A stretch of 5,031 bases of DNA from Deltaproteobacteria bacterium (GTDB lineage Bacteria > Desulfobacterota > GWC2-55-46), in the NCBI GenBank assembly GCA_016219075.1, contig JACRCJ010000329.1, positions 1 to 5,031 of the forward strand, written 5' to 3'. Each line of letters opens with the position of its first letter. Position 1 is the first letter of the stretch. Positions 1-5,031 of the stretch are shown piece after piece. A program made the translations under genes and the position numbers. Under the pieces are notes generated by a model. The model searched no databases. It had not been told where the DNA came from and saw only the letters and a list, made by a program, of their open reading frames with translations.

Positions 1-473
1 ATGATCGCGTCAAACGGCGCCTCTTCGGCCCACCCGGTCGTGCCGTCGCCGAGCTTTATGACGACATTCGAGCAGTGGAGCCTGTCAAGCGTCCTTCTCG
101 AGCGCGCCGTAAGCGTCGTGAGCCTCTCAACGGAGTATACCCTGGAGGAGAGCATCGAGAGGACCGCGCTCTGGTAGCCGGAGCCCGAGCCTATCTCAAG
201 GACCCGCTCCGTGCCGGCAAGCCCGAGAGATTCGGACATGAACGCCACCATGAACGGCTGGGAGATGGTCTGCTTTTCGCCTATCGGGAGCGGAAAGTCG
301 GTATAGGCCTGCGAGGTGAGCGCGTCGTCGACGAAGATGTGTCTGGGGATGGTCCGCATGGCGTGAAGGACCCTTTTGTCCTTTATGCCGCGGGCCAGGA
401 GCTGGTCTTCGACCATCTTGGCCCGCGCGCGCTCGTATATGTCTTTTTTTACCCTGATAGTGGCGGGCTTCAC
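1..473 (-). CDS. pcm: Protein-L-isoaspartate O-methyltransferase (Pcm), C-terminus cut off by window edge
   Basis: Pcm transfers a methyl group from S-adenosylmethionine to the carboxyl of L-isoaspartyl residues that form in ageing proteins, which starts their repair in the cytoplasm. 157 codons are visible. Residues 20-30 ([11 protein letters not shown]) match the usual family N-terminus. TISQP at 69-73 is the substrate-binding and active-site motif. [11 protein letters not shown] at 91-101 is methyltransferase motif I, E116 in VYSVER is the expected ribose-binding acid, and GDG at 142-144 followed by FDAI at 154-157 is the following motif. The family is about 210-220 residues long, so roughly 55-60 residues are missing beyond position 1. 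I chose the GTG at 471-473 because it overlaps the surE stop as GTGA and has a GGAG ribosome site at 480-483; the ATG at 416 is a weaker alternative. It is co-transcribed with surE. Family identity is near certain; only the exact start is open. Confidence 0.95.
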   Translation of the reverse strand, partial: MKPATIRVKKDIYERARAKMVEDQLLARGIKDKRVLHAMRTIPRHIFVDDALTSQAYTDFPLPIGEKQTISQPFMVAFMSESLGLAGTERVLEIGSGSGYQSAVLSMLSSRVYSVERLTTLTARSRRTLDRLHCSNVVIKLGDGTTGWAEEAPFDAI

Positions 474-1228
474 TTTATGCTCCAGTTATGAAGCTCTTTT
501 ATCGAAGAGTAGTTCGTCAGGTCGAGGTGCAGCGGCGTTATCGAGATATAGCCCTTCGTCACGGCGAAAAAGTCGGAGTCCTCCCCGCCCTCCCACCTGT
601 CCATGTCTCCGCCTATCCAGTAGTACTTCTTGCCCCTCGGATCGACCTTTTCGACTATGGCGTCGCTGAAGAACCTCTTGCCCTGGCTCGTGATCCTGTA
701 GCCCTTTATCTTCTTTACGACAGGGACGTTGACATTCAGGAGCGTGTCCTTGGGGAGCCCCTTTTTCAAGACATGCCTGGTGAGGCGCGCGGCGAAACCG
801 GCGGCCTCGGTGAAGTCGAACTTCTCTCTGGCCACAAGCGAGAACGCTACTGAGGGTATGCCCATGAGGGTGCCCTCCATCGCCGCCGAGACCGTGCCCG
901 AATAAGTGACATCCTCGCCGAGGTTGCCCCCCTTGTTTATCCCGGATACGACGATATCGGGCCTTTCGGGGAGTATCCCGTTTACCGCGATATTGACGCA
1001 GTCGGTCGGGGTGCCGTCCACGGCGTACATGCGGGGGGCGATCTCCTCGACCCTCAGCGGCCTGTGGAGCGTCAGTGAATGGCTCGCCGCGCTCCTTTCC
1101 CTGTCAGGGGCGACCACATAGACGGTGCCTATCCTTCTTAATGCCGAAGCGAGCCTCAATATGCCTTCCGAGCGGATCCCGTCGTCGTTGGATATGAGGA
1201 TGACCTTTTTAGTTCTCTCTTTTTCCAA
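470..1228 (-). CDS. surE: 5'/3'-nucleotidase SurE (stationary-phase survival protein)
   Basis: SurE is a cytoplasmic, divalent-metal-dependent phosphatase that acts on nucleoside 5'- and 3'-monophosphates and, in some species, on short polyphosphate. The protein is 252 residues, the normal family length (about 250). The metal-site residues are all present: D15 and D16 in SNDDG (13-17), S46 in APDRERS, and N98 in SGINKGGN. The signature [15 protein letters not shown] spans 106-120. The C-terminal [13 protein letters not shown] is also typical. The start is TTG. There is no ATG, GTG or TTG between it and the conserved SNDDG, and an in-frame TGA lies at 1247-1249, so TTG is the only usable start. 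It has an AAAGG ribosome site five bases upstream. The gene is first in an operon with pcm, overlapping it by four bases, and diverges from glgB. Metal and substrate roles come from family knowledge; the motifs are seen directly. Confidence 0.97.
   Translation of the reverse strand: MEKERTKKVILISNDDGIRSEGILRLASALRRIGTVYVVAPDRERSAASHSLTLHRPLRVEEIAPRMYAVDGTPTDCVNIAVNGILPERPDIVVSGINKGGNLGEDVTYSGTVSAAMEGTLMGIPSVAFSLVAREKFDFTEAAGFAARLTRHVLKKGLPKDTLLNVNVPVVKKIKGYRITSQGKRFFSDAIVEKVDPRGKKYYWIGGDMDRWEGGEDSDFFAVTKGYISITPLHLDLTNYSSIKELHNWSIK
480..484 (-). promoter_or_regulatory. Ribosome binding site of pcm inside the surE 3' end
   Basis: The minus strand reads TGGAG here, six bases before the GTG at 471-473. 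It lies inside the last codons of surE. Together with the GTGA stop/start overlap it supports the GTG start and translational coupling of pcm to surE. Confidence 0.7.
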
Positions 1229-1233
1229 TATTG

Positions 1234-1238
1234 CCTTT
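1234..1238 (-). promoter_or_regulatory. Ribosome binding site deciding the TTG start of surE
   Basis: The minus strand reads AAAGG followed by a five-base spacer (CAATA) and then TTG. This supports the non-ATG start at 1226-1228. Confidence 0.6.
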
Positions 1239-1304
1239 AACGGCCCTCACTCCACTTTATGCCCTGAGGTCCGCGGATGGTTAGTATCTCTGCGCTGAAT
1301 AAAG

Positions 1305-1333
1305 ACTATAATAAAAACGGGCAGAAAAAACAA
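1305..1333 (-). promoter_or_regulatory. Candidate sigma-70 promoter for surE-pcm
   Basis: On the minus strand there is a -10 element TATAGT at 1305-1310 (five of six consensus bases) and a -35-like TTGTTT at 1328-1333, with a 17-base spacer in an AT-rich stretch. Transcription would begin near 1298 and leave a leader of about 70 bases before the TTG. The -35 is weak (three of six), so this is a plausible call only. Confidence 0.45.
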
Positions 1334-1337
1334 TAAG

Positions 1338-1375
1338 ATTAAAATTCTCCGCCGTAAATGACGGAGAATTTTGAT
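1338..1375. repeat. Long inverted repeat in the divergent surE/glgB region
   Basis: An 11-base arm at 1341-1351 (AAAATTCTCCG) is exactly complementary to 1362-1372 (CGGAGAATTTT), separated by a 10-base loop. One T-G wobble and two further A-T pairs extend it to 1338 and 1375. The arms are A-rich on the left and T-rich on the right, so it could form a terminator-like hairpin on either strand, though the T run is only four long. Because the flanking genes diverge, no terminator is expected here. A two-fold operator for a dimeric regulator, the end of a small unannotated transcript, or a palindromic dispersed repeat are the alternatives. The right arm overlaps the -35 of the candidate rightward promoter. 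Confidence 0.8.
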
Positions 1376-1398
1376 GGTAAGGAACAATCATTTATATT
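1371..1398 (+). promoter_or_regulatory. Candidate distal rightward promoter (P1) toward glgB
   Basis: TTGATG at 1371-1376 matches four of six -35 bases and TATATT at 1393-1398 matches five of six -10 bases, with a 16-base spacer. A transcript would begin near 1405 and run about 270 bases before glgB, passing through the hairpins at 1439-1495. The -35 lies in and next to the right arm of the palindrome, which would suit repressor control. Confidence 0.4.
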
Positions 1399-1438
1399 TG
1401 CCACTCCTTGACCCAACGCTAACGCTACGGGATTGCAG

Positions 1439-1471
1439 AGCGCCACACCCATTCATGCGGGGTCCGGCGCT
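1439..1471 (+). other. Candidate leader RNA hairpin competing with the terminator-like stem
   Basis: AGCGCC at 1439-1444 pairs with GGCGCT at 1466-1471. After a two-by-two internal loop, ACCC at 1447-1450 pairs with GGGT at 1460-1463, leaving a nine-base loop. It uses bases 1460-1471, which the terminator-like stem at 1454-1490 also needs, so the two folds exclude each other. This was found by eye; no folding energy was computed. Confidence 0.3.
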
Positions 1472-1495
1472 GGCGCGCTCCCGGCCCATGTTTTT
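1454..1495 (+). terminator. Terminator-like hairpin plus five-T run in the glgB leader
   Basis: CAT (1454-1456), GGG (1460-1462) and CCGG (1464-1467) pair with CCGG (1481-1484), CCC (1485-1487) and ATG (1488-1490). A further three inner G-C pairs close a TGGC loop at 1471-1474. Bulges lie at 1457-1459, 1463 and 1478-1480. The stem is followed at once by TTTTT at 1491-1495. Transcripts from the distal promoter could end here, about 90 bases after starting, giving either an attenuated leader or a small RNA. The bulges make it imperfect, so it is only a candidate. Confidence 0.35.
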
Positions 1496-1564
1496 ACGGC
1501 CCGCGGCAAAGCCTTTTTTTCATAACCCGCGCCATTTAAAAATACGGCAAAGGGTATTGAAATG

Positions 1565-1573
1565 TGTTATATT
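1565..1573 (+). promoter_or_regulatory. Candidate extended -10 promoter proximal to glgB (P2)
   Basis: The sequence reads TGT followed by TATATT, i.e. a TGn extension directly before a -10 hexamer matching five of six bases at 1568-1573. No good -35 lies at the expected distance, which is usual for extended -10 promoters. Transcription would begin near 1580, after the terminator-like hairpin, with a leader of about 94 bases. Confidence 0.4.
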
Positions 1574-1662
1574 TACCGGCATCGAGATCAAAAAAAGTCC
1601 CTGCTATCGCGGCAGGTGTTTTCGGACGCTTGAACAGAGACTTAAAAAACATACCGGCCCCC

Positions 1663-1668
1663 AAGGAG
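1663..1668 (+). promoter_or_regulatory. Ribosome binding site deciding the glgB start
   Basis: AAGGAG lies five bases before the ATG at 1674. It is the only strong ribosome site in this frame. It places the start 303 bases downstream of the longest possible open frame, whose extra sequence looks non-coding. Confidence 0.85.
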
Positions 1669-1673
1669 CTTTG

Positions 1674-3617
1674 ATGCAGAACAACCCCCCGAAAAACCCG
1701 ATGGAGAAGACTGCCGTGGACTTAAGCCACATCACCGACCACGACATATACTTTTTCAAGGAAGGGAACCACTTCAAGCTCTACGACAAGCTCGGCTCCC
1801 ACATGATAACGGTCAACGGCGTAAAGGGCGTCCACTTCGCCGTCTGGGCCCCGAACGCCGAGCGGGTCTCCGTAATAGGCGAGTTCAACGGCTGGGACCC
1901 GCTCTCTACCCCTCTGAAGATCCGCGACGACTGGTCGGGCGTCTGGGAGGCCTTCGTCCCCGGGCTCGACAAGGGGACTTTGTACAAGTACCAGATCGAC
2001 TCCAAGTACCACATGTACAAGGTCCAGAAGGGAGACCCGTACGCCTTTATGTGGGAGGTCTCCCCGAAGACGGCCTCGGTCGTCTGGGACCTGGACTACG
2101 AATGGAACGACTCGGAGTGGATGAGGACGAGGAGGGAGCGTAACTCGCTGAACTCGCCAATATCCATCTACGAAGTCCACCTCGGCTCGTGGAGGAGGGT
2201 CCCCGAGGAGGGCAACAGGTACTTAAACTACAGGGAACTGGCCCACCGTCTCGCCGAGTACGTAAAAGAGACCGGGTTCACCCATGTCGAGCTCCTGCCG
2301 GTCATGGAGCACCCGTTCTACGGCTCGTGGGGCTACCAGTCGGTCGGGTACTTCGCGCCTACATCGAGGTTCGGCACCCCCCAGGACTTCATGTACATGA
2401 TAGACCATCTCCACCAGAACGGCATCGGGGTGATACTGGACTGGGTCCCCTCGCACTTCCCCACGGACGAGTACGCCCTCGGGTACTTCGACGGCACGCA
2501 CCTCTACGAGCACGCGGACGAGAGAAAGGGGTTTCACCCGGACTGGAACAGCTACATATTCAACTACGGCCGGAACGAAGTCCGCTCGTTTCTCATCAGC
2601 AGCGCCCTCTTCTGGCTTGAGAAGTACCACATAGACGGCATCAGGGTGGACGCCGTGGCGTCCATGCTGTACCTCGATTACTCAAGGGAGGGAGGAGATT
2701 GGATACCGAACGAGTTCGGAGGAAGGGAGAACATCGAGGCGATAGACTTCTTGAGGAGGCTCAACGAAGCCGTCTACCACGAGCACCCCGACGTCCAGAC
2801 CTATGCCGAGGAGTCCACCGCGTGGCCTATGGTATCGAAGCCCACTTACCTCGGCGGGCTCGGCTTCGGCATGAAGTGGAACATGGGCTGGATGCACGAC
2901 ACCCTCAAGTACTTCTCCCGGGACCCTATCTTCAGGAAGTACTCGCACAGCCAGCTCACCTTCTCCATCTGGTACGCCTTCTTCGAGAACTTCGTCCTGC
3001 CGCTTTCGCACGACGAGGTGGTGCACGGCAAGGGGTCGCTTCTGGGGAAGATGCCCGGTGACGAGTGGCAGCGGTTCGCCAACCTGAGGCTCCTCTATGG
3101 CTACATGTTCGGGCACCCCGGAAAAAAACTTCTCTTCATGGGCGCGGAGTTCGCGCAGGTGAAGGAATGGGCGCACGAAGAGAGCCTTGAGTGGCATGTC
3201 CTCCAGTACGGTTTTCACGGCGGGATGAAAAAATGGGTGAGCGACCTGAACGCCATGTACAGGTCGGAGGCGGCGCTTTACGAGAACGACTTCGACAACG
3301 ACGGCTTCGAGTGGATAGACTTCCATGACTGGGAAGAGAGCGTCATAAGCTACATAAGAAAAGGCCGCACAGCAAAAGAGACCTTCCTCGTGGTCTGCAA
3401 CCTGACGCCCGTGTACAGGCAAGGCTACAGGGTCGGAGTACCGGAGGGAGGGTTCTGGAAAGAGGCACTGAACAGCGACGCGTCCGAGTACGGGGGGAGC
3501 GGAAAAGGCAACATGGGCGGGGTCGGGGCCGAGCGGATACGGGCCCACAAAAGGGAGTTCTCTTTAAACCTCACTCTCCCGCCGCTCTCAACGCTATTTT
3601 TCAAGCATAACGGCTGA
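1674..3617 (+). CDS. glgB: 1,4-alpha-glucan (glycogen) branching enzyme, GH13 family
   Basis: GlgB cuts alpha-1,4-glucan chains and rejoins the fragment through an alpha-1,6 bond, creating branches in cytoplasmic glycogen. The protein is 647 residues, against about 730 for E. coli GlgB, so it is the shorter form lacking the extra N-terminal N1 domain. A CBM48-type beta domain covers about 48-140 ([23 protein letters not shown]). The catalytic barrel runs about 160-535, followed by an all-beta C-terminal domain. GH13 region I is DWVPSH at 257-262 minus its last residue shift (D257, H261). Region II is GIRVDAV with nucleophile D326, region III is AEEST with acid/base E379, and region IV is LSHDEVVHG with H446 and D447. 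[13 protein letters not shown] at 483-495 is also typical. No frameshift or missing residue is seen. Its neighbours are not glycogen genes, so it stands alone here, converging on the dehydrogenase-like gene. Candidate promoters lie at 1371-1398 and 1565-1573. Confidence 0.97.
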   Translation: MQNNPPKNPMEKTAVDLSHITDHDIYFFKEGNHFKLYDKLGSHMITVNGVKGVHFAVWAPNAERVSVIGEFNGWDPLSTPLKIRDDWSGVWEAFVPGLDKGTLYKYQIDSKYHMYKVQKGDPYAFMWEVSPKTASVVWDLDYEWNDSEWMRTRRERNSLNSPISIYEVHLGSWRRVPEEGNRYLNYRELAHRLAEYVKETGFTHVELLPVMEHPFYGSWGYQSVGYFAPTSRFGTPQDFMYMIDHLHQNGIGVILDWVPSHFPTDEYALGYFDGTHLYEHADERKGFHPDWNSYIFNYGRNEVRSFLISSALFWLEKYHIDGIRVDAVASMLYLDYSREGGDWIPNEFGGRENIEAIDFLRRLNEAVYHEHPDVQTYAEESTAWPMVSKPTYLGGLGFGMKWNMGWMHDTLKYFSRDPIFRKYSHSQLTFSIWYAFFENFVLPLSHDEVVHGKGSLLGKMPGDEWQRFANLRLLYGYMFGHPGKKLLFMGAEFAQVKEWAHEESLEWHVLQYGFHGGMKKWVSDLNAMYRSEAALYENDFDNDGFEWIDFHDWEESVISYIRKGRTAKETFLVVCNLTPVYRQGYRVGVPEGGFWKEALNSDASEYGGSGKGNMGGVGAERIRAHKREFSLNLTLPPLSTLFFKHNG

Positions 3618-3720
3618 ATAAAGAGAGGCGCTTGAGGGGGCTTGGAGTTCAACAAGCCGAAATAGGGCGTTAAAGAGATTGCCGCGGGTCTTTAAGGCCA
3701 CCGCTCTGAGCCGTGCGTGG
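3618..3720. other. Convergent gap between glgB and the dehydrogenase-like gene
   Basis: 103 bases separate the two stop codons. The only clear stem is GGCTTG at 3639-3644 pairing with CAAGCC at 3653-3658 around an eight-base loop, with no T run after it on either strand. I see no standard intrinsic terminator for either gene, so ending may be Rho-dependent or the transcripts may overlap. Confidence 0.5.
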
Positions 3721-4950
3721 TTAATCGCCGCCTTTGGCTTTTTTGGAAGGCGTCTTCTTAAAACTTATCCTGTATATCGCACCGGCGAGATCGTCCGAAA
3801 GATACAGCGCCCCGTCTTTTCCGGCCAAGAGACCTACAGGGCGTCCCCATGCCTTGCCCCGTGAATCCAGCCACCCCGTAAGGAAATCAACCGGGGGGCC
3901 GGCGTTACTCCCTTCATGGAAAGGGACCGCCACGACCTTGTACCCGGTCGGGGTCGTCCTGTTCCATGAGCCGTGGAAGGCTATGAAGAGCGCGTCCTGG
4001 AACTCCCTGGCCATGTCGAGCCCTGTCCCGAAGGCCATGCCAAGCGGCGCGGAGTGCGCCTGGAGCTTTTCAACCGGCGGGATCGTCTCCTTACACTTCA
4101 AGGCGTTGCCGATTTCAGCGTCCATCACCCTGTCCCCGTAGCAGTTCGGCCACCCGTAGTCCCCGCCTTGTACAATCTTGTTGAGCTCATCGGGCGGCAG
4201 GTCGTCGCCGAGGAAATCCCTGCCGTTGTCAACCGCCCACAGTTCGTTTTTCACGGGGCTCCATGCCATGCCAACGGAGTTACGGAGCCCCGTGGCGAAC
4301 CCGGTGGCCTTACCGTCGGAGAACCTCAGGATCGACGCCCTCCTCTTGTCGTCCTCAACGCAGGCGTTGCAGCTTGAGCCCACCGAGACATAGAGATTGC
4401 CGTCCGGGCCGAGCACAACGGTCCGTGTCCAGTGGCCGCCGCCCGGCGGGATGTCGTCGGTCAAGACCTCCGCGGTATCCGCCTTCAGGTCTCCGTTTGT
4501 GTCTTTGAGGATTATAAGCTTGCCGGTCTCGGCCACGATGAGTTCTGTTCCCCTGAAGGCGAGGCCGTGGGGCCTGTCGAGCCCCTCGGCGAATACTACT
4601 GTCTTGTCGGGGATGCCGTCGTTGTTTTTGTCAACGAAGGCTACGACCTTCCCCTCCGAGGGGAGCGAGACATATATATTGCCCTGAGGGTCCGTGGCCA
4701 TGAAACGGGGCTCTTTGAGCCCGGCGGCGAATACCGAGACCTCAAAGCCAGGTGGGGCCATAAGCCTTCTCGGCCCGGCAAAGACCCCTCTTCTGTGCTT
4801 CGGAGGCACTTTGATCCTGATGCTTGAGGACGGGGGCGGGAGCCCTATCTGCGTCTTTTGAGAAAAGGCCGGGGGAGGACAGGCAAGGTAAAAGACAGAG
4901 GCGATAAGAAAAGAAACCGCCGCCGCCCTGAAAGTCTCTGGAATCCTCAT
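3721..4950 (-). CDS. Secreted glucose/sorbosone dehydrogenase-family beta-propeller protein
   Basis: This 409-residue protein belongs to the glucose/sorbosone dehydrogenase (GSDH) propeller family. Its characterised members, such as soluble glucose dehydrogenase, use PQQ to oxidise sugars, but the substrate here is unknown. Residues 9-24 are a hydrophobic signal segment; AFS at 28-30 then Q31 is a good signal-peptidase I site, so export to the periplasm or beyond is likely. The propeller starts near 65 (APPGFEVSVFAAGL). Family-type residues include H173 and R176 in GGHWTRTVVLGPDG, R223-N224 in TGLRNSVG, D241-N242, HGSWN at 326-330 and GRPVG at 369-373. Two Asp/Asn loops, D107-D115 (DKNNDGIPD) and D150-D158 (DTNGDLKAD), resemble calcium loops. 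C194/C197 form a CxxC without a following His, so it is not a haem site; C270 and C286 might form a disulfide. The start is ATG with a GGGGAGGG ribosome site upstream. A gene ending 24 bases upstream may share its operon. Family call is firm; activity is inferred. Confidence 0.88.
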   Translation of the reverse strand: MRIPETFRAAAVSFLIASVFYLACPPPAFSQKTQIGLPPPSSSIRIKVPPKHRRGVFAGPRRLMAPPGFEVSVFAAGLKEPRFMATDPQGNIYVSLPSEGKVVAFVDKNNDGIPDKTVVFAEGLDRPHGLAFRGTELIVAETGKLIILKDTNGDLKADTAEVLTDDIPPGGGHWTRTVVLGPDGNLYVSVGSSCNACVEDDKRRASILRFSDGKATGFATGLRNSVGMAWSPVKNELWAVDNGRDFLGDDLPPDELNKIVQGGDYGWPNCYGDRVMDAEIGNALKCKETIPPVEKLQAHSAPLGMAFGTGLDMAREFQDALFIAFHGSWNRTTPTGYKVVAVPFHEGSNAGPPVDFLTGWLDSRGKAWGRPVGLLAGKDGALYLSDDLAGAIYRISFKKTPSKKAKGGD

Positions 4951-4957
4951 CTCAAGA

Positions 4958-4965
4958 CCCTCCCC
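4958..4965 (-). promoter_or_regulatory. Ribosome binding site of the dehydrogenase-like gene
   Basis: The minus strand reads GGGGAGGG, with its GGAGG core (4959-4963) eight bases before the ATG at 4948-4950. It supports that start, which is also the one that leaves a complete signal peptide. Confidence 0.7.
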
Positions 4966-4974
4966 TCAAAAAGT

Positions 4975-5031
4975 TTACAGGTTGGCTGTCCTTGCCGTAA
5001 GCTCGTCGGTCAACACCTTGACGTTATCGGA
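4975..5031 (-). CDS. C-terminal 18 residues of an upstream gene (partial, unidentified)
   Basis: Reading leftward from the window edge, one frame stays open for 18 codons and ends in TAA at 4975-4977. The encoded tail is SDNVKVLTDELTARTANL. The codon choice resembles the neighbouring genes, and the stop sits 24 bases before the dehydrogenase-like ATG, as expected for adjacent genes in one operon. The tail is too short to recognise a family, and a short open frame at the edge could arise by chance. Confidence 0.5.
   Translation of the reverse strand, partial: SDNVKVLTDELTARTANL

Larger units (their letters stand above)
1229..1673. other. Divergent intergenic control region between surE and glgB
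   Basis: These 445 bases hold no convincing gene. The left part (about 1290-1400) is AT-rich and carries the candidate promoters for both directions and the palindrome. The middle (about 1405-1510) is GC-rich with possible RNA hairpins. T runs occur at 1491-1495 and 1514-1520, the second preceded only by a three-pair GGC/GCC stem. The right part holds the extended -10 element, a small CCTGC/GCAGG stem at 1600-1616 and the glgB ribosome site. I found no tRNA, no recognisable riboswitch core and no transposon end. Confidence 0.6.

Noticed and set aside
75..491. A 138-codon plus-strand open frame across pcm
   Set aside because: The opposite strand encodes a full run of Pcm motifs in frame; the plus-strand product is Arg/Gly-rich and resembles nothing.
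1388..1489. A 33-residue minus-strand open frame in the intergenic region
   Set aside because: It has no ribosome site, its composition looks random, and it overlaps the proposed hairpins; the support is too thin to call a gene.
1514..1520. Seven-T run as an intrinsic terminator
   Set aside because: Only a three-pair GGC/GCC stem with a three-base loop precedes it, too weak on its own.
1722..2180. A 152-codon minus-strand open frame inside the glgB N-terminal region
   Set aside because: It is Val/Asp/Pro-rich shadow sequence opposite the CBM48-type domain, with no family features.
2682..3548. A 288-codon open frame on the minus strand inside glgB
   Set aside because: It lies antisense to the catalytic half of a clear GH13 enzyme, has no recognisable motif or ribosome site, and is the kind of open frame GC-rich coding DNA produces by codon bias.
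4357..4371. CxxC in the dehydrogenase-like protein as a cytochrome c haem site
   Set aside because: The motif is CNACV, with Val instead of the required His after the second Cys.
4879..4890. Possible lipoprotein cleavage site at C24 of the dehydrogenase-like protein
   Set aside because: The residues before the Cys are Y-L-A, and Tyr at -3 does not fit the lipobox; AFS|Q a few residues later is a better signal-peptidase I site.

Overview
This 5 kb window comes from a bacterial chromosome with fairly high GC. It carries ordinary housekeeping and metabolic genes, and I see no phage, transposon, CRISPR or defence module. The taxon cannot be fixed from here. The surE-pcm pair, the secreted beta-propeller enzyme and the frequent AGG and ATA codons fit a Gram-negative lineage such as Desulfobacterota/Deltaproteobacteria or Nitrospirota, but this is a low-confidence guess.

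Layout. (1) Positions 1-1228, minus strand: surE (5'/3'-nucleotidase) followed by pcm (protein-L-isoaspartate O-methyltransferase, cut by the left edge of the window). They overlap by four bases (GTGA), so they form one translationally coupled stress/repair operon. (2) Positions 1229-1673: a 445-base divergent intergenic region, AT-rich near the surE side and GC-rich further right. It holds a candidate surE promoter, a long near-perfect palindrome, a candidate rightward promoter overlapping the palindrome, a terminator-like hairpin with a competing upstream hairpin, and a second extended -10 promoter close to the next gene. (3) Positions 1674-3617, plus strand: glgB, a complete GH13 glycogen branching enzyme with all catalytic residues. 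(4) Positions 3618-3720: a short convergent gap with no convincing terminator. (5) Positions 3721-4950, minus strand: a complete secreted glucose/sorbosone-dehydrogenase-type beta-propeller protein. (6) Positions 4975-5031, minus strand: the last 18 codons of what is probably another gene, 24 bases upstream of the dehydrogenase-like gene.

How the genes relate. SurE and Pcm are a classic pair linked to stationary-phase survival: SurE removes phosphate from nucleotides and Pcm starts repair of isoaspartate-damaged proteins. GlgB makes alpha-1,6 branches in glycogen, a storage polymer also tied to starvation. Sharing a divergent control region could therefore coordinate them, but that is inference. 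No other glycogen gene lies in the window. The propeller protein belongs to a separate transcription unit and acts outside the cytoplasm. Nothing in the window amounts to a clear undescribed system. The part most worth a second look is the structured divergent region at 1305-1573.
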